From NCBI GenBank assembly GCA_052387815.1, contig JBQTIU010000005.1:1-64000 (forward strand): a stretch of 64,000 nucleotides of DNA. Reading direction: 5' to 3'. Source of the stretch: JBQTIU01 sp052387815 (GTDB lineage: Bacteria > Pseudomonadota > Alphaproteobacteria > CACIAM-22H2). Every line of letters begins with the position of its first letter. The first letter of the stretch is position 1. The notes beneath the pieces are model-generated. The model had not been told where the DNA came from and did no database searches. It saw nothing but the letters and a program-made list of their open reading frames with translations. Below, one piece after another: positions 10,107 through 22,114 of this stretch. The position numbers and the translations under genes are program-made.

Positions 10107-11504
10107 ATGGCTATGGAGCTGAGGCGGGGCGTGCGCGTAGGACCCGCGGTCGCGGTGTTGGCCGTGCTGGCGGCCCTCGCCTGGCCGTCGGCCCGGGCCC
10201 AGACCATCGAGGACGCTTTGGCAGCCGCCTACCGCGGCAATCCCCAGCTGCTGGCCGAGCGGGCGCGATTGCGCGCCACCGACGAGGGCGTGCCCAAGGC
10301 GCTATCGGGCTGGCGCCCCACCGTGACCCTGTCGGGCCAGGCCGGCAAGGCGCGCGATGTCCTTCGCCAGGAGGACGATATCAGGGGCAACACCCGTGCC
10401 GAGCGACTGCGCACGCCCCAGTCCCTGGGGGTCACGGTCGCGCAGCCGCTCTATCGCGGCGGCCGCACGCTCGCCGAGACCAGCCGGGCCGAGAACCTCG
10501 TCCTGCGCGGCCGCGCCGTCTTGACCGCGGTCGAGCAGGTCGTGCTGCTGGATGCCGCGACGGCCTTCACCAACGTGTTGCGCGACCAGGCGGTGGTCGA
10601 CCTCAACATCAACAACGAGCAGGTACTGACGCGTCAGCTCGAGGCGGCCCAGGACCGCTTCACGGTCGGCGAGATCACGCGCACCGACGTGGCGCAGGCC
10701 GAGGCGCGCCTGGCGCGCTCGCGCGCCGATCGCGTCCAGTCCGAGGGCAACCTGATTTCCTCGCGCGCGACCTATTTCAAGGTGATCGGCGAGGCGCCCG
10801 GCAAGCTCGCCCCCGCCACCCTGCCGCGCAACCTGCCGCCGAGCGAAGCCCAGGCCCTGGCGGGGGCCGCCAACAATCCGACCGTGATCGCGGCCGGCCA
10901 TGCCGAGCGCGCGGCCATCGACGATGTCAACCTGATCGCCGGCGAGGCGCTGCCGACCTTGAGCCTCAACAGCTCCGTGGCGCGCAACGACGAGACCTCG
11001 ACCCGCGGCTTTGTACGCGACAGCGCCGATATCATCGCCGTGCTCTCGGTGCCGCTCTATCAGGCGGGCGCGGTCGACGCGCGCGTGCGCGAATCCCGGC
11101 AGACCGCCGGGCAGCGCCGCATCGAGGTTGAGGACGCGCGGCGGCGGGCGCAGGAGGACGCGCAGCGGAACTGGGAGGCGCTGAACACGGCGCTGGCGCG
11201 GATCGTCGCATTCGAGGCCCAGATCCGCGCCGCCGAGATCGCGCTCGAGGGCGTGCAGCAGGAAGCTCAGGTCGGCTCGCGCACCGTGCTCGACGTGCTC
11301 GACGCCGAGCAGGAACTGCTCGACGCCAAGGTCAACCTCGTTCGCGCCCAGCGCGACAAGATCGTCGCCGGCTACCAGCTCGCCGCGACCATCGGCAAGC
11401 TCACCGCGGCCGAACAAGGCCTGTCGGTCGAGATCTACGACCCTACCATCTACTACAACCGGACCCGCAACCGCTGGGGCGGCATGACGGTCGACGACGA
11501 ATAG
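10107..11504 (+). CDS. tolC: TolC-family outer membrane efflux protein
   Basis: The product is a trimeric outer-membrane channel subunit for type I secretion and multidrug efflux. After a signal peptide (VAVLAVLAALAWPSARAQ) comes the mature start TIEDALAAAYRGNPQL, then two structural repeats each with long helices. Typical signatures are GVTVAQPLYRGGRT, GEITRTDVAQAEARLARSRA and GSRTVLDVLDAEQELLDAKV. The 465-residue length is normal. GGCGGG precedes ATG 10107. An earlier in-frame start at 10047 would overlap the pcm gene and lengthen the signal peptide without reason. It sits 32 bp after pcm, a linkage conserved in alphaproteobacteria. No inner-membrane pump genes are adjacent. Confidence 0.93.
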   Translation: MAMELRRGVRVGPAVAVLAVLAALAWPSARAQTIEDALAAAYRGNPQLLAERARLRATDEGVPKALSGWRPTVTLSGQAGKARDVLRQEDDIRGNTRAERLRTPQSLGVTVAQPLYRGGRTLAETSRAENLVLRGRAVLTAVEQVVLLDAATAFTNVLRDQAVVDLNINNEQVLTRQLEAAQDRFTVGEITRTDVAQAEARLARSRADRVQSEGNLISSRATYFKVIGEAPGKLAPATLPRNLPPSEAQALAGAANNPTVIAAGHAERAAIDDVNLIAGEALPTLSLNSSVARNDETSTRGFVRDSADIIAVLSVPLYQAGAVDARVRESRQTAGQRRIEVEDARRRAQEDAQRNWEALNTALARIVAFEAQIRAAEIALEGVQQEAQVGSRTVLDVLDAEQELLDAKVNLVRAQRDKIVAGYQLAATIGKLTAAEQGLSVEIYDPTIYYNRTRNRWGGMTVDDE

Positions 11505-11569
11505 CCCTCGTTTTCGCTGGCAATCGTCGGCCGGCTCGCTTAACGTAGAGGCGATCGGATGTTGACGCC

Positions 11570-12151
11570 ATGAACGAGGCCAAGACCCCGCAGCCAGAAC
11601 CCTCGATGGAGGAGATTCTCGCCTCCATCCGACGCATCATTTCCGAGGATGGAGAGGCCGGCAAACCGGCCGCCGCCGCCGCCGCCACATCGGATCCGGC
11701 CGCCGCGCCCGCCGCCGCGAAACCGGAGCCGGCACCGCCGGCACCGGAAGCGGGGCGCGAAGTGCTGGAGCTCACCGACATGGTCAGCGATGACGGCAAG
11801 ATCACCAGCCTCGAGGCCGCGTCCACGGCCCCGAGCTCGCTCCCGAAGCCAACTCCGGAGCCGGCCCCGGCCCCGGCGCCGACCCGGGACCCGGCGGCCG
11901 ACAGCGAGGCCTTGATTTCGAGCGCCGCGACGGCGGCGGCGGTCGGCACGCTCGCCGGCCTGCAAGCGGCGGCCCGTGACAGCGAGGCCACCCTGCCGCT
12001 CGGCCATGCGGGCCGGACGCTCGAGGATATGGTGCGCGAACTCTTGCGGCCGCTGCTCAAGGAGTGGCTCGACAAGAACCTGCCCGCCATCGTCGAGCTC
12101 CTGGTCGAGAAGGAAATCAAGCGCATCACGCGCCGGGTCGACGAGACCTGA
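11570..12151 (+). CDS. popZ: Polar organising protein PopZ
   Basis: The 193-residue protein has the PopZ (DUF2497) layout. A conserved N-terminal helix (EPSMEEILASIRRIISED) binds client proteins. A long Pro/Ala/Glu-rich disordered linker follows, and the C-terminal helices (LEDMVRELLRPLLKEWLDKN, then LPAIVELLVEKEIKRITRR) drive oligomerisation. In Caulobacter PopZ forms a polar microdomain that anchors the ParB-parS centromere. It is followed at 18 bp by valS, a common alphaproteobacterial order. The acidic repeats are poorly conserved and cannot guide function. Confidence 0.92.
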   Translation: MNEAKTPQPEPSMEEILASIRRIISEDGEAGKPAAAAAATSDPAAAPAAAKPEPAPPAPEAGREVLELTDMVSDDGKITSLEAASTAPSSLPKPTPEPAPAPAPTRDPAADSEALISSAATAAAVGTLAGLQAAARDSEATLPLGHAGRTLEDMVRELLRPLLKEWLDKNLPAIVELLVEKEIKRITRRVDET

Positions 12152-12169
12152 GAGCCTGTCCCGGCGACG

Positions 12170-14863
<2,694 letters not shown>

Positions 14864-16885
14864 TCAGTTCTTCGGCTTGCCGACCTCGATTTCCCTTGCC
14901 GCGTCGATGTATCGGTAGGCGTCCTCCTCGAGGAGAAAGCGCTGGCGAAAGAGGCGCTCGGCGGCAGCGTGGACCGCGCGCAGGAAGGTCTCGTGATCGG
15001 GATAGCGCTCGACCAGCGACGGCCGCGGGTCGTTGGCGGCCTCGCGTTGCTCCCGGGTCTCGGGGAGCGCAATGGCGGAGCCGGTCAGGCTGCAAAGCTG
15101 GCCGCGGGCGAACCCCTGGCGGCGCGGGTTCCACCCCAGGAACGTCGCCACCGGCACCTCGACCGGCGGCAGCCTGATGCCGGCCACGTCGTGCCCGCTC
15201 TCGTCCACCCGAGTCACGAACACCGGATAGGTGGCCCCCAGGGCCGGGGGCGCCTGCGCATGGTCGGCGACGCGCAAGGAATTGAAGGCGCCCGTGGTGG
15301 TGAGGTTCGGGATGGCGGGGAAGCGCGACGCTTCGAGGCTCACCCAGGTTCCCTCGGCGCGGCTCGGGAACCGGCTGTCGGGCGGCGGCGTTCCATGAAC
15401 GACCCACTCGTCGAGCGCCCTCAGGACGGCGCGCATCGCGGGGCCGGCGTGCAAGGGGTTGGTGAGCTGCTCGCAGACCGGGGTCGGACCGGCGGTGGCG
15501 TTGGCCGGAACGAAGTGCGGCAGGCCCGACAGCAGATAGGCGCGCACGTTCTCCGGCAACGCGATGTCGTTCCCGGCGGTGTCGGTGACGACCAGCGAGG
15601 CCCGGCCCTGCCAGATCTCGGTGCTGGTATCGGTGTGCATGATCCTTGGGCAGTTCCCGGCCGCCAGGCAGCGCTTAAGGATGCCGTCGGTCCGGCCCGT
15701 GAGATGGTCGCTCAGCACGCCATAGGTGAACGGGAACTGGTCGCCCGGGTAGAGATGGTCCTCATGCTGGCGCGAATAGCGCCCGGGCTGGGCGAAGCGA
15801 TCGTTGACGAAGGTCTTGCGCGAGCCGGCGATATGCGGGATCAGGCCGTCGAACACGACGCGCCCCGCTTCGTCCTCGTTGAACCCCTGGTAGAGGAGAT
15901 CGCGAAGGAACCGGCCGCTCTGCGAGATGCCGAGCGCCAGCGCAACCGGCATCACCGAGCGGCCATGGGGCGCGAACGGATTGACGCCACCTTGCGGCGC
16001 GCTCGCCTCGTAGCGCAGGAACGACACGATGTCGCGGGTGGCGGCGAAGCCCAGGCCCATGACCTTGGGATTCTTGGCCTGGTAAATGAACTCGTAGATG
16101 GCGCCGGCATCGAAGCCGGCCGGCCGGGTGATCTCGATCTGGGTCGGGCTCACGTATCTGTATCCCAGGCCGGGCGAAGTGGCGCGGGTATCGCCCTCGC
16201 GCTGGCGGACGGTGAGGGTGCCTAACGCCGGCTCGGCGGCGGGATAGGTCAAGTTGACGGTCATCGGGTTGGCGTTGTTCTCGAAGATGAACTCCTCGCG
16301 GCTCGTCCCGGTCACCCCCGGGACGACCGGCACCGATAGCAGCATGCGGTCGCCGCCGGCGGGCACGTCGCCCTGCCAAGCGCTCCAGACGATCGTGTAG
16401 CCCTCGCGCATGAGGAACCCGTTGCCGGCCTGCGCCGCGGTGCGCGGGTTGTTGGCCTGGGGCGCATCGTTCATCAGCACGAGCCCAAGCTTGCCGCCGC
16501 GATTGAGCACGTCATAGAACAGCCGGCCATTGGTCCGCGCGATGTCGACCGGCTTCAGGATCTCTACGTCGGCCGTGAACTCGACCTCGCCGGCCGGGTT
16601 GCGCGGCGCGAGGCCCAAGTCGACGATCCCGGCGTTGCGCGCCTGGGCGGGATCGACCGCCAGGGTGGCGCGCGCGACCAGTTTCTCGTAGCGGCCGGCA
16701 TCGCCGAATTCGCGCCCCTCGAAGGCGGGAGATTCGACGCTGAGGATCTCGAACTTGACCACTCGCGCCTCGCCCGGCGGGGCGAGGCCCGCCAGCATCG
16801 CCGCCGCGGCCAGCGGCGCCAAGCCCTGGCGGATGCGGGCCCCGGCAAGGTTCGTAAGCCGGATCGCAAAACCGGGTTCCGTCAT
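14864..16885 (-). CDS. Exported alpha/beta hydrolase domain protein (Abhydrolase_10 type)
   Basis: The 673-residue protein resembles the large alpha/beta hydrolase-domain family in which the nucleophile lies in GxSxxGR: here GISQSGRFLRDLLYQGFNED. Other blocks are FYDVLNRGGKLGLVLMNDA, MREGYTIVWSAWQGDV, SRKTFVNDRFAQPGRYSRQH and GLPHFVP near the end. An N-terminal segment (LAPLAAAAMLAGLAPPGEA) looks like a signal peptide preceded by a long n-region, so the enzyme is probably periplasmic. GGGAGAGG seven bases before ATG 16885 decides the start. Substrate unknown; esterase activity is a guess from the fold. It is divergent from ilvD and convergent with valS. Confidence 0.8.
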   Translation of the reverse strand: MTEPGFAIRLTNLAGARIRQGLAPLAAAAMLAGLAPPGEARVVKFEILSVESPAFEGREFGDAGRYEKLVARATLAVDPAQARNAGIVDLGLAPRNPAGEVEFTADVEILKPVDIARTNGRLFYDVLNRGGKLGLVLMNDAPQANNPRTAAQAGNGFLMREGYTIVWSAWQGDVPAGGDRMLLSVPVVPGVTGTSREEFIFENNANPMTVNLTYPAAEPALGTLTVRQREGDTRATSPGLGYRYVSPTQIEITRPAGFDAGAIYEFIYQAKNPKVMGLGFAATRDIVSFLRYEASAPQGGVNPFAPHGRSVMPVALALGISQSGRFLRDLLYQGFNEDEAGRVVFDGLIPHIAGSRKTFVNDRFAQPGRYSRQHEDHLYPGDQFPFTYGVLSDHLTGRTDGILKRCLAAGNCPRIMHTDTSTEIWQGRASLVVTDTAGNDIALPENVRAYLLSGLPHFVPANATAGPTPVCEQLTNPLHAGPAMRAVLRALDEWVVHGTPPPDSRFPSRAEGTWVSLEASRFPAIPNLTTTGAFNSLRVADHAQAPPALGATYPVFVTRVDESGHDVAGIRLPPVEVPVATFLGWNPRRQGFARGQLCSLTGSAIALPETREQREAANDPRPSLVERYPDHETFLRAVHAAAERLFRQRFLLEEDAYRYIDAAREIEVGKPKN

Positions 16886-17064
16886 GTTTGCCTCTCCCTG
16901 AGGAAGCGTGCCCCATGGCGCAACGTAGCGCCGCAATCCACCGCGCGAGCTGGTATTATCCGCAATCCACCCAGGGCCTTCAATACCCAAGGCGCCTTCC
17001 CATCGCACCCGGCGCTCGATATGTTTGCGACCTCATCGAGGGCCATCGTTTGAGCGAGGAAACC

Positions 17065-18789
17065 ATGCCTGCCGCCAAGTTCGACAAGTCCAAGCTGCCC
17101 AGCCGGCACACGACGGTGGGCGCGACGAGCGCGCCGCACCGCGCCTTCCTTTACGCCATGGGCCTGTCGGAAGCGGAGATCGCCCAGCCGCTGGTCGGCG
17201 TCGTCACCACCTGGAACGAGGCGGCGCCGTGCAATATCTCGCTCTCGCGCCAGGCGCAGGCGGCGAAGAAGGGCGTCAAGGCGGCCGGCGGCACGCCGCG
17301 CGAGTTCACCACCATCACGGTCACCGACGGCATCGCCATGGGTCATGCGGGGATGAAATCGTCGCTGGTGAGCCGCGAGGTGATCGCCGACTCGGTCGAA
17401 CTGACGGTGCGCGGCCATTGCTACGACGCGCTGGTCGGGCTCGCGGGCTGCGACAAGTCGCTGCCCGGCCTGATGATGGCCATGGTCCGCCTCAACATCC
17501 CCTCGATCTTCGTCTATGGCGGGTCGATCCTGCCCGGCAGGTTCAAGGACAAGGACGTCACCATCGTCGACGTGTTCGAAGCCGTGGGGGCGCATGCGGC
17601 CAGGCGGATGAGCGACGCCGAGCTTAGAGCACTCGAAATGGCGGCCTGTCCCTCGGCGGGCTCGTGCGGCGGGCAGTTCACGGCCAACACCATGGCCTGC
17701 GTGTCCGAGGCGATCGGTATCGCCTTGCCCGGCTCGGCCGGGACGCCGGCCCCCTACGACAGCCGCGACCGCTTCTGCGAGGCGGCGGGCCAAGAAGTCA
17801 TGTCGCTCCTGAAGCTGGGGATCCGACCGCGCGACATCGTCACCCGCAAGGCCCTCGAGAACGCCGCCGTCGTGGTCGCCGCCTCGGGCGGTTCGACCAA
17901 TGCCGGGCTGCATCTGCCGGCGATCGCCAGCGAGGCCGGGATCGATTTCGACCTCCACGATGTCTGCGAAATCTTCCGCCGCACGCCCTACATCGCCGAC
18001 CTGAAACCGAGCGGCAAATACGTTGCCAAGGACCTCTACGAGGTGGGCGGCGTGCCGGTGCTCTTGAAGGCGCTCCTGGACGGCGGGTATCTGCACGGCG
18101 AGTGCCTGACCGTCACCGGCAAGACCCTGGCCGAGAATCTCAGGGGCGTGCAATTCCCCAGCAACCAGGACGTGGTCCGTCCGACCACCGCGCCCCTTTC
18201 CAAGACCGGCGGCGTGGTCGGGCTCAAGGGCAATCTCGCGCCCCAAGGCGCGATCGTCAAGATCGCCGGCATGAAAACGCTCGCCTTTACGGGTCCGGCG
18301 CGGGTCTTCGAGTGCGAGGAGGACGCGCTCAAGGCCGTCTTGGCGCGCAAGATCCGGCCAGGCGATGTGATCGTCGTCCGCTACGAGGGGCCGCGCGGCG
18401 GTCCCGGCATGCGCGAGATGCTATCGACGACCGCCGCCATTTACGGCCAGGGTCTCGGCGAGAAAGTGGCGCTGGTCACCGACGGCCGGTTTTCGGGCGG
18501 GACGCGCGGCTTGTGCATCGGCCATGTCGGACCCGAGGCGGCGGTGGGCGGGCCGATCGGCCTCATCGAGGACGGCGACATCATCCGCATCGATGCCGTC
18601 AAGGGCACGCTCGATGTCGCCCTCTCGAAGGCCGAACTCATGAAGCGGCGGAAGGCCTGGACGCCGCGGCGAACCGACTTCCAGTCCGGGACACTGTGGA
18701 AATACGCCCAGACCGTCGGCGACGCGGAGAAGGGGGCGGTCACCCATCCCGGCGCGCGCGCCGAGACGCACGTGTATGCGGACATCTGA
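17065..18789 (+). CDS. ilvD: Dihydroxy-acid dehydratase
   Basis: The enzyme dehydrates 2,3-dihydroxy-isovalerate and -3-methylvalerate to 2-keto acids, the third shared step of valine and isoleucine synthesis. Three iron-sulfur cysteines are present: Cys56 (AAPCN), Cys129 (GCDKSLPG) and Cys201 (GSCGGQFTANTM). The C-terminal block GRFSGGTRGLCIGHVGPEA is intact. Its 574 residues fit the family. GAGGA eight bases before ATG 17065 defines the start, and the in-frame upstream extension to 16888 has no similarity to the family. The M81 peptidase gene follows after 5 bp. Confidence 0.97.
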   Translation: MPAAKFDKSKLPSRHTTVGATSAPHRAFLYAMGLSEAEIAQPLVGVVTTWNEAAPCNISLSRQAQAAKKGVKAAGGTPREFTTITVTDGIAMGHAGMKSSLVSREVIADSVELTVRGHCYDALVGLAGCDKSLPGLMMAMVRLNIPSIFVYGGSILPGRFKDKDVTIVDVFEAVGAHAARRMSDAELRALEMAACPSAGSCGGQFTANTMACVSEAIGIALPGSAGTPAPYDSRDRFCEAAGQEVMSLLKLGIRPRDIVTRKALENAAVVVAASGGSTNAGLHLPAIASEAGIDFDLHDVCEIFRRTPYIADLKPSGKYVAKDLYEVGGVPVLLKALLDGGYLHGECLTVTGKTLAENLRGVQFPSNQDVVRPTTAPLSKTGGVVGLKGNLAPQGAIVKIAGMKTLAFTGPARVFECEEDALKAVLARKIRPGDVIVVRYEGPRGGPGMREMLSTTAAIYGQGLGEKVALVTDGRFSGGTRGLCIGHVGPEAAVGGPIGLIEDGDIIRIDAVKGTLDVALSKAELMKRRKAWTPRRTDFQSGTLWKYAQTVGDAEKGAVTHPGARAETHVYADI

Positions 18790-18794
18790 ACCGC

Positions 18795-20294
18795 ATGGCC
18801 GTGATCGCGGTTGCCGGGTTCCAGCACGAAACCAATACCTTCGCGCCCTCGAAGGCGACCATGGCCCAGTTCGAGCACGGCGGCGGTTGGCCGCCGCTCG
18901 CCCGCGGGCCGGCGGCGCTGGCCGCGGTCGAAGGCCTGAATATCCCGCTCGCCGGCTTCGCGGCGGTGGCAAGGGCCAAGCGGCATCGCCTGGTCCCGCT
19001 CGTGTGGGCCAATGCCACACCCTCCGCGCACGTCACGGCCGACGCCTTCGAGGCCATCGCCGCGATGCTGATCGCGGAGATCGCCAAGACCGGACCGCTC
19101 GACGCGGTCTATCTCGACCTCCACGGCGCGATGGTCGCCGAACATGTGGACGACGGCGACGGCGAGATCCTGGCCCGGGTGCGGCGCGCGGTCGGCGCGC
19201 GCGTTCCGCTGGTCGCCAGTCTCGACCTCCACGCCAATGTCAGCCCGGCGATGATCGAGCGGGCCGAGGGTCTCGTCGCTTATCGCTCCTATCCGCATGT
19301 CGACATGGCCGAGACGGGCGCGCGCGCCGCGGCGCTCATGGACCGCATCCTTGAGGCCGGCGAGGCCCCCGCGAAGGCGTTCCGCCAGCTGCCGTTCCTC
19401 ATTCCGCTGACCGCGCAATGCACGCTCATCGAACCGGCGCGGGGCCTCTATGCCGAGCTCGGCGCGCGCGAGGCGGCGAGCGGGACGACCTTGTCGTTCA
19501 CGCCGGGGTTCCCGGCCGCCGACATCGCCGACTGCGGTCCGGCGGTGTTCGGATATGGCGGCGAAGCACTTGCGGTCGAGGGTGCCGTGGGCTCGCTCGC
19601 GCGGCGCGTGGCCGAGGTGGAAGGCGCCTTCGCCCTCGAGCTGCTATCGCCCGAGGAGGCCGTCAAGCGTGCGATGGCGCGGCCCCCCGTGGCCGGCCGG
19701 CCGGTGGTCCTCGCCGACACCCAGGACAATCCCGGCGCGGGCGGCAACGGCGATACGGTCGGCCTGCTGGCGGCGCTGCTGGCCGGGCGGGCCGAGGGTG
19801 CGGTCGTCGGATTGCTGATCGATGCGGAGGCGGCGCGCCTGGCGCACGCGGCCGGCCCGGGCGCCGAGCTCGAGTTCTCGCTCGGCGCCAAGTCCGGCCT
19901 CGCCGGGCACGAGCCGTTGGCGGGCCGCTTCACGGTCGAGCGCCTGGGCGACGGCAACTTCACCTGCACCGGCCCGTTTTACGGCGGCAACCGGATGCGC
20001 TTGGGCGCGATGGCGGCGCTGCGCCAGGGCGGGGTGGTGGTGGCGCTGGCTAGCGTCAAGGTGCAGGCGGCCGACCAGGAGATGTTCCGCCATCTCGGGA
20101 TCGAGCCCATGCGCCAGCGCATCGTTGCCCTCAAGAGCTCGGTCCATTTCCGGGCCCATTTCCAGCCCATCGCCGCCGAGGTCCTGGTGGTCGCCGCGCC
20201 CGGCCCGGCCCCTGCCGATCCGGCGGCGCTTGCCTGGCGCAAGTTGAGGCCGGGCATGCGCCTCAAGCCGCTGGGGCCGGTGTTCGCGGGCTAG
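18795..20294 (+). CDS. M81 family metallopeptidase (MlrC-like)
   Basis: The N-terminal MAVIAVAGFQHETNTFAP is the hallmark of the MlrC/M81 family, with QHETN contributing metal ligands. LDLHGAMV and LDLHANVS follow, then YRSYPHVDMAETG. The C-terminal part has ADTQDNPGAGGNGDT. MlrC of Sphingomonas degrades linearised microcystin, but homologues occur widely and their natural substrates are unknown. The 499-residue length is normal. It lies 5 bp downstream of ilvD, so it is probably co-transcribed. Its stop codon overlaps by 4 bp with that of the convergent GFA gene. Confidence 0.88.
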   Translation: MAVIAVAGFQHETNTFAPSKATMAQFEHGGGWPPLARGPAALAAVEGLNIPLAGFAAVARAKRHRLVPLVWANATPSAHVTADAFEAIAAMLIAEIAKTGPLDAVYLDLHGAMVAEHVDDGDGEILARVRRAVGARVPLVASLDLHANVSPAMIERAEGLVAYRSYPHVDMAETGARAAALMDRILEAGEAPAKAFRQLPFLIPLTAQCTLIEPARGLYAELGAREAASGTTLSFTPGFPAADIADCGPAVFGYGGEALAVEGAVGSLARRVAEVEGAFALELLSPEEAVKRAMARPPVAGRPVVLADTQDNPGAGGNGDTVGLLAALLAGRAEGAVVGLLIDAEAARLAHAAGPGAELEFSLGAKSGLAGHEPLAGRFTVERLGDGNFTCTGPFYGGNRMRLGAMAALRQGGVVVALASVKVQAADQEMFRHLGIEPMRQRIVALKSSVHFRAHFQPIAAEVLVVAAPGPAPADPAALAWRKLRPGMRLKPLGPVFAG

Positions 20295-20713
20295 GCCGGC
20301 GCCTTGCCGCTGCCGCGCTGGCGCGGATGGCGCGGCAGACCATCGGCGATGTTGAGCCACGCGATCGCGCTCTCGGTCCACAGGTGCTCGCTGGGCGGGA
20401 CGTCCTCGGGACGGTCGAGCGTGCCGACGGTGAGATCGATCTCGTCGGGGCGCTCGTCGTGCTGCCAGGACAGCACAGCGCCGCACGCCGCGCAGAAGCC
20501 ACGCACCGCCTTGGCCGAGGAGCGATAGATCTGCGGCTGCGCGCCGTAGTACGTCACCTGGGGGCGTGGGAAGGTCGCCCAGGTGACGACCGGCGCCCCG
20601 CTCGCCTTGCGGCACATGCGGCAGTGGCAGTGATTGACGTTGGTCGGCTGTCCGGCGGCGCGATAGCGGACCCGGCCGCACAGGCAGCCGCCCTCGTGGA
20701 TGGTGGAGGTCAT
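20291..20713 (-). CDS. GFA-family protein (second copy)
   Basis: The 140-residue zinc protein shows GGCLCGRVRY, HCHCRMCRKASGA and FCAACGAVLSW, the ligand pattern of the GFA/CENP-V family, then VGTLDRPEDVPPSEHLW near the end. This LDxPE...HxW motif is typical of the family's common bacterial branch. The ATG at 20713 is preceded by GGAG and overlaps the xthA stop by 4 bp (ATGA), so the two genes are probably translationally coupled. The longer frame from 20737 lies inside xthA and is not needed. Activity on formaldehyde adducts is not established for this branch. Confidence 0.87.
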   Translation of the reverse strand: MTSTIHEGGCLCGRVRYRAAGQPTNVNHCHCRMCRKASGAPVVTWATFPRPQVTYYGAQPQIYRSSAKAVRGFCAACGAVLSWQHDERPDEIDLTVGTLDRPEDVPPSEHLWTESAIAWLNIADGLPRHPRQRGSGKAPA

Positions 20714-21489
20714 GATCGGTCTCCAAGCTCGCACCACACCGGCGTGTGGTCGGAGGCCCGGTCCTTGGCTCGCGGGCCTTTGTCGATGCCCGAGGCCTTG
20801 AGCCGGTCGGCGGCCTGGGGCGAGAGCAGCAAATGGTCGATGCGCAGGCCTTCATCGCGCGCCCAGCGGTTCTGCTGGTAGTCCCAATAGCTGTAGGCAT
20901 GGGGTTGAGGGTGAAGGGCGCGATAGGCGTCGCTCAAGCCGAGATAGACGATCTTGCGGAACGCCGCCCGCGATTCCGGGCGGCAGAGCGCGTCATTACG
21001 CCAGCCTTCGGGGTCGTAGACGTCGTCGTCGGTCGGCGCCACGTTCCAGTCGCCGCCCAGCACGAACGCCTGCTCGGCGGCGAGAAGAGCCCGGGTGCGG
21101 GCATGGAGGCGTTCCATGAACGCCAGCTTGTATGGGAATTTCGGCGAGTCCACGGGGTTGCCGTTCGGCAGGTAGATCGAGGCGACGCGCAAATTCCCGA
21201 CGCTGGCCTCGAGGTAGCGCGCCTGATCGTCGGACGGATCGCCGGGGAGCGCGCGCAGCGCGTCGGCGATTCCGTGTTTCGCGAGAATAGCAACGCCGTT
21301 ATAGGTCTTCTGGCCGACCACCTCCGCGTGGTAGCCCGCGGCCTCGGTCTCCAGTCGCGGGAAATCCCCGGTCACGCATTTGAGTTCCTGCAGCAGCAGG
21401 ACATCGGGCGAGGCGGCGTTGAGGAAATCGATCAGGTGGGGAAGCCGCGCCTTGACCGAGTTGACGTTCCAGGTGGCGATCCTGACCAT
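20710..21489 (-). CDS. xthA: Exodeoxyribonuclease III
   Basis: This is an AP endonuclease and 3'-5' exonuclease for base-excision repair. Conserved blocks are ATWNVNSVKARL, LLLQELKC (metal-binding Glu), YNGVAILAK, GGDWNVAPTDDDVYDP, RIDHLLLS and ASDHTPVW (catalytic Asp-His). It has 259 residues, the normal length. It is transcribed away from dgt and towards the M81 gene, downstream of erpA by 67 bp on the same strand. Confidence 0.96.
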   Translation of the reverse strand: MVRIATWNVNSVKARLPHLIDFLNAASPDVLLLQELKCVTGDFPRLETEAAGYHAEVVGQKTYNGVAILAKHGIADALRALPGDPSDDQARYLEASVGNLRVASIYLPNGNPVDSPKFPYKLAFMERLHARTRALLAAEQAFVLGGDWNVAPTDDDVYDPEGWRNDALCRPESRAAFRKIVYLGLSDAYRALHPQPHAYSYWDYQQNRWARDEGLRIDHLLLSPQAADRLKASGIDKGPRAKDRASDHTPVWCELGDRS

Positions 21490-21556
21490 GAGGGCTCCCC
21501 ACGAACGAAGCCCGCCTGGGCGGGGGGCTTGGTTCGCGACGGCGCCGAAACTGAGG

Positions 21557-21913
21557 TCAGACCGAGAACGAATTCCCGCAACCGCAGGAGCTCTTGGCCT
21601 GCGGGTTCTTGATCGAGAACGCCGAGCCGATCAAGTCTTCGACATATTCGATATGGGCGCCGTTGAGGAGATCCAGCGACACCTCGTCGATCAGCACCAC
21701 GGCGCCATCGCGCTCGACCTTGAGGTCGGTTTCGGTCTTGGTGTCGTCGAAGGCAAACCCGTACTGGAAGCCCGAGCAGCCGCCCCCCGACACCGAAATG
21801 CGCAGCATCAAGCCCTTGTTCTCCTGCTGGCTTATCAGCCAGACGATGCGCTGGGCCGCCGACTCGGTCAACTCGACCTTGCCGCTTCGCTCGGTGGTAA
21901 CGGCGTCTGCCAT
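21557..21913 (-). CDS. erpA: Iron-sulfur cluster insertion protein ErpA
   Basis: This A-type carrier delivers [2Fe-2S]/[4Fe-4S] clusters to apo-enzymes. The three cluster-binding cysteines are Cys46 (GGGCSGFQY), Cys110 and Cys112 (SSCGCGNSF). The body is LTESAAQRIVWLISQQ at the N-terminus and the conserved end KNPQAKSSCGCG. The short coding sequence (118 residues) begins at ATG 21913. A much longer frame runs on upstream to 23308, but that is the antisense shadow of dgt. It is divergent from dgt, as is usual in alphaproteobacteria. Confidence 0.95.
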   Translation of the reverse strand: MADAVTTERSGKVELTESAAQRIVWLISQQENKGLMLRISVSGGGCSGFQYGFAFDDTKTETDLKVERDGAVVLIDEVSLDLLNGAHIEYVEDLIGSAFSIKNPQAKSSCGCGNSFSV

Positions 21914-22114
21914 CCCATGCCTCCGTGGGCGAGCCCCCGCCACACCGGCGGGAACCGCTGCTTGGTTATAGATAAGCAGTTCTGGCGGTTTGTCAATTCG
22001 CACCGGAGCCGGATTCGAATACGACCCCTGGCGGGAGCTCAAAACGGCGCCGCGGCGGACAGCGGCATGCGACGGCGTTGCGAGGCCGAGCGGCAGCCTG
22101 TAGCCTTCCCACCC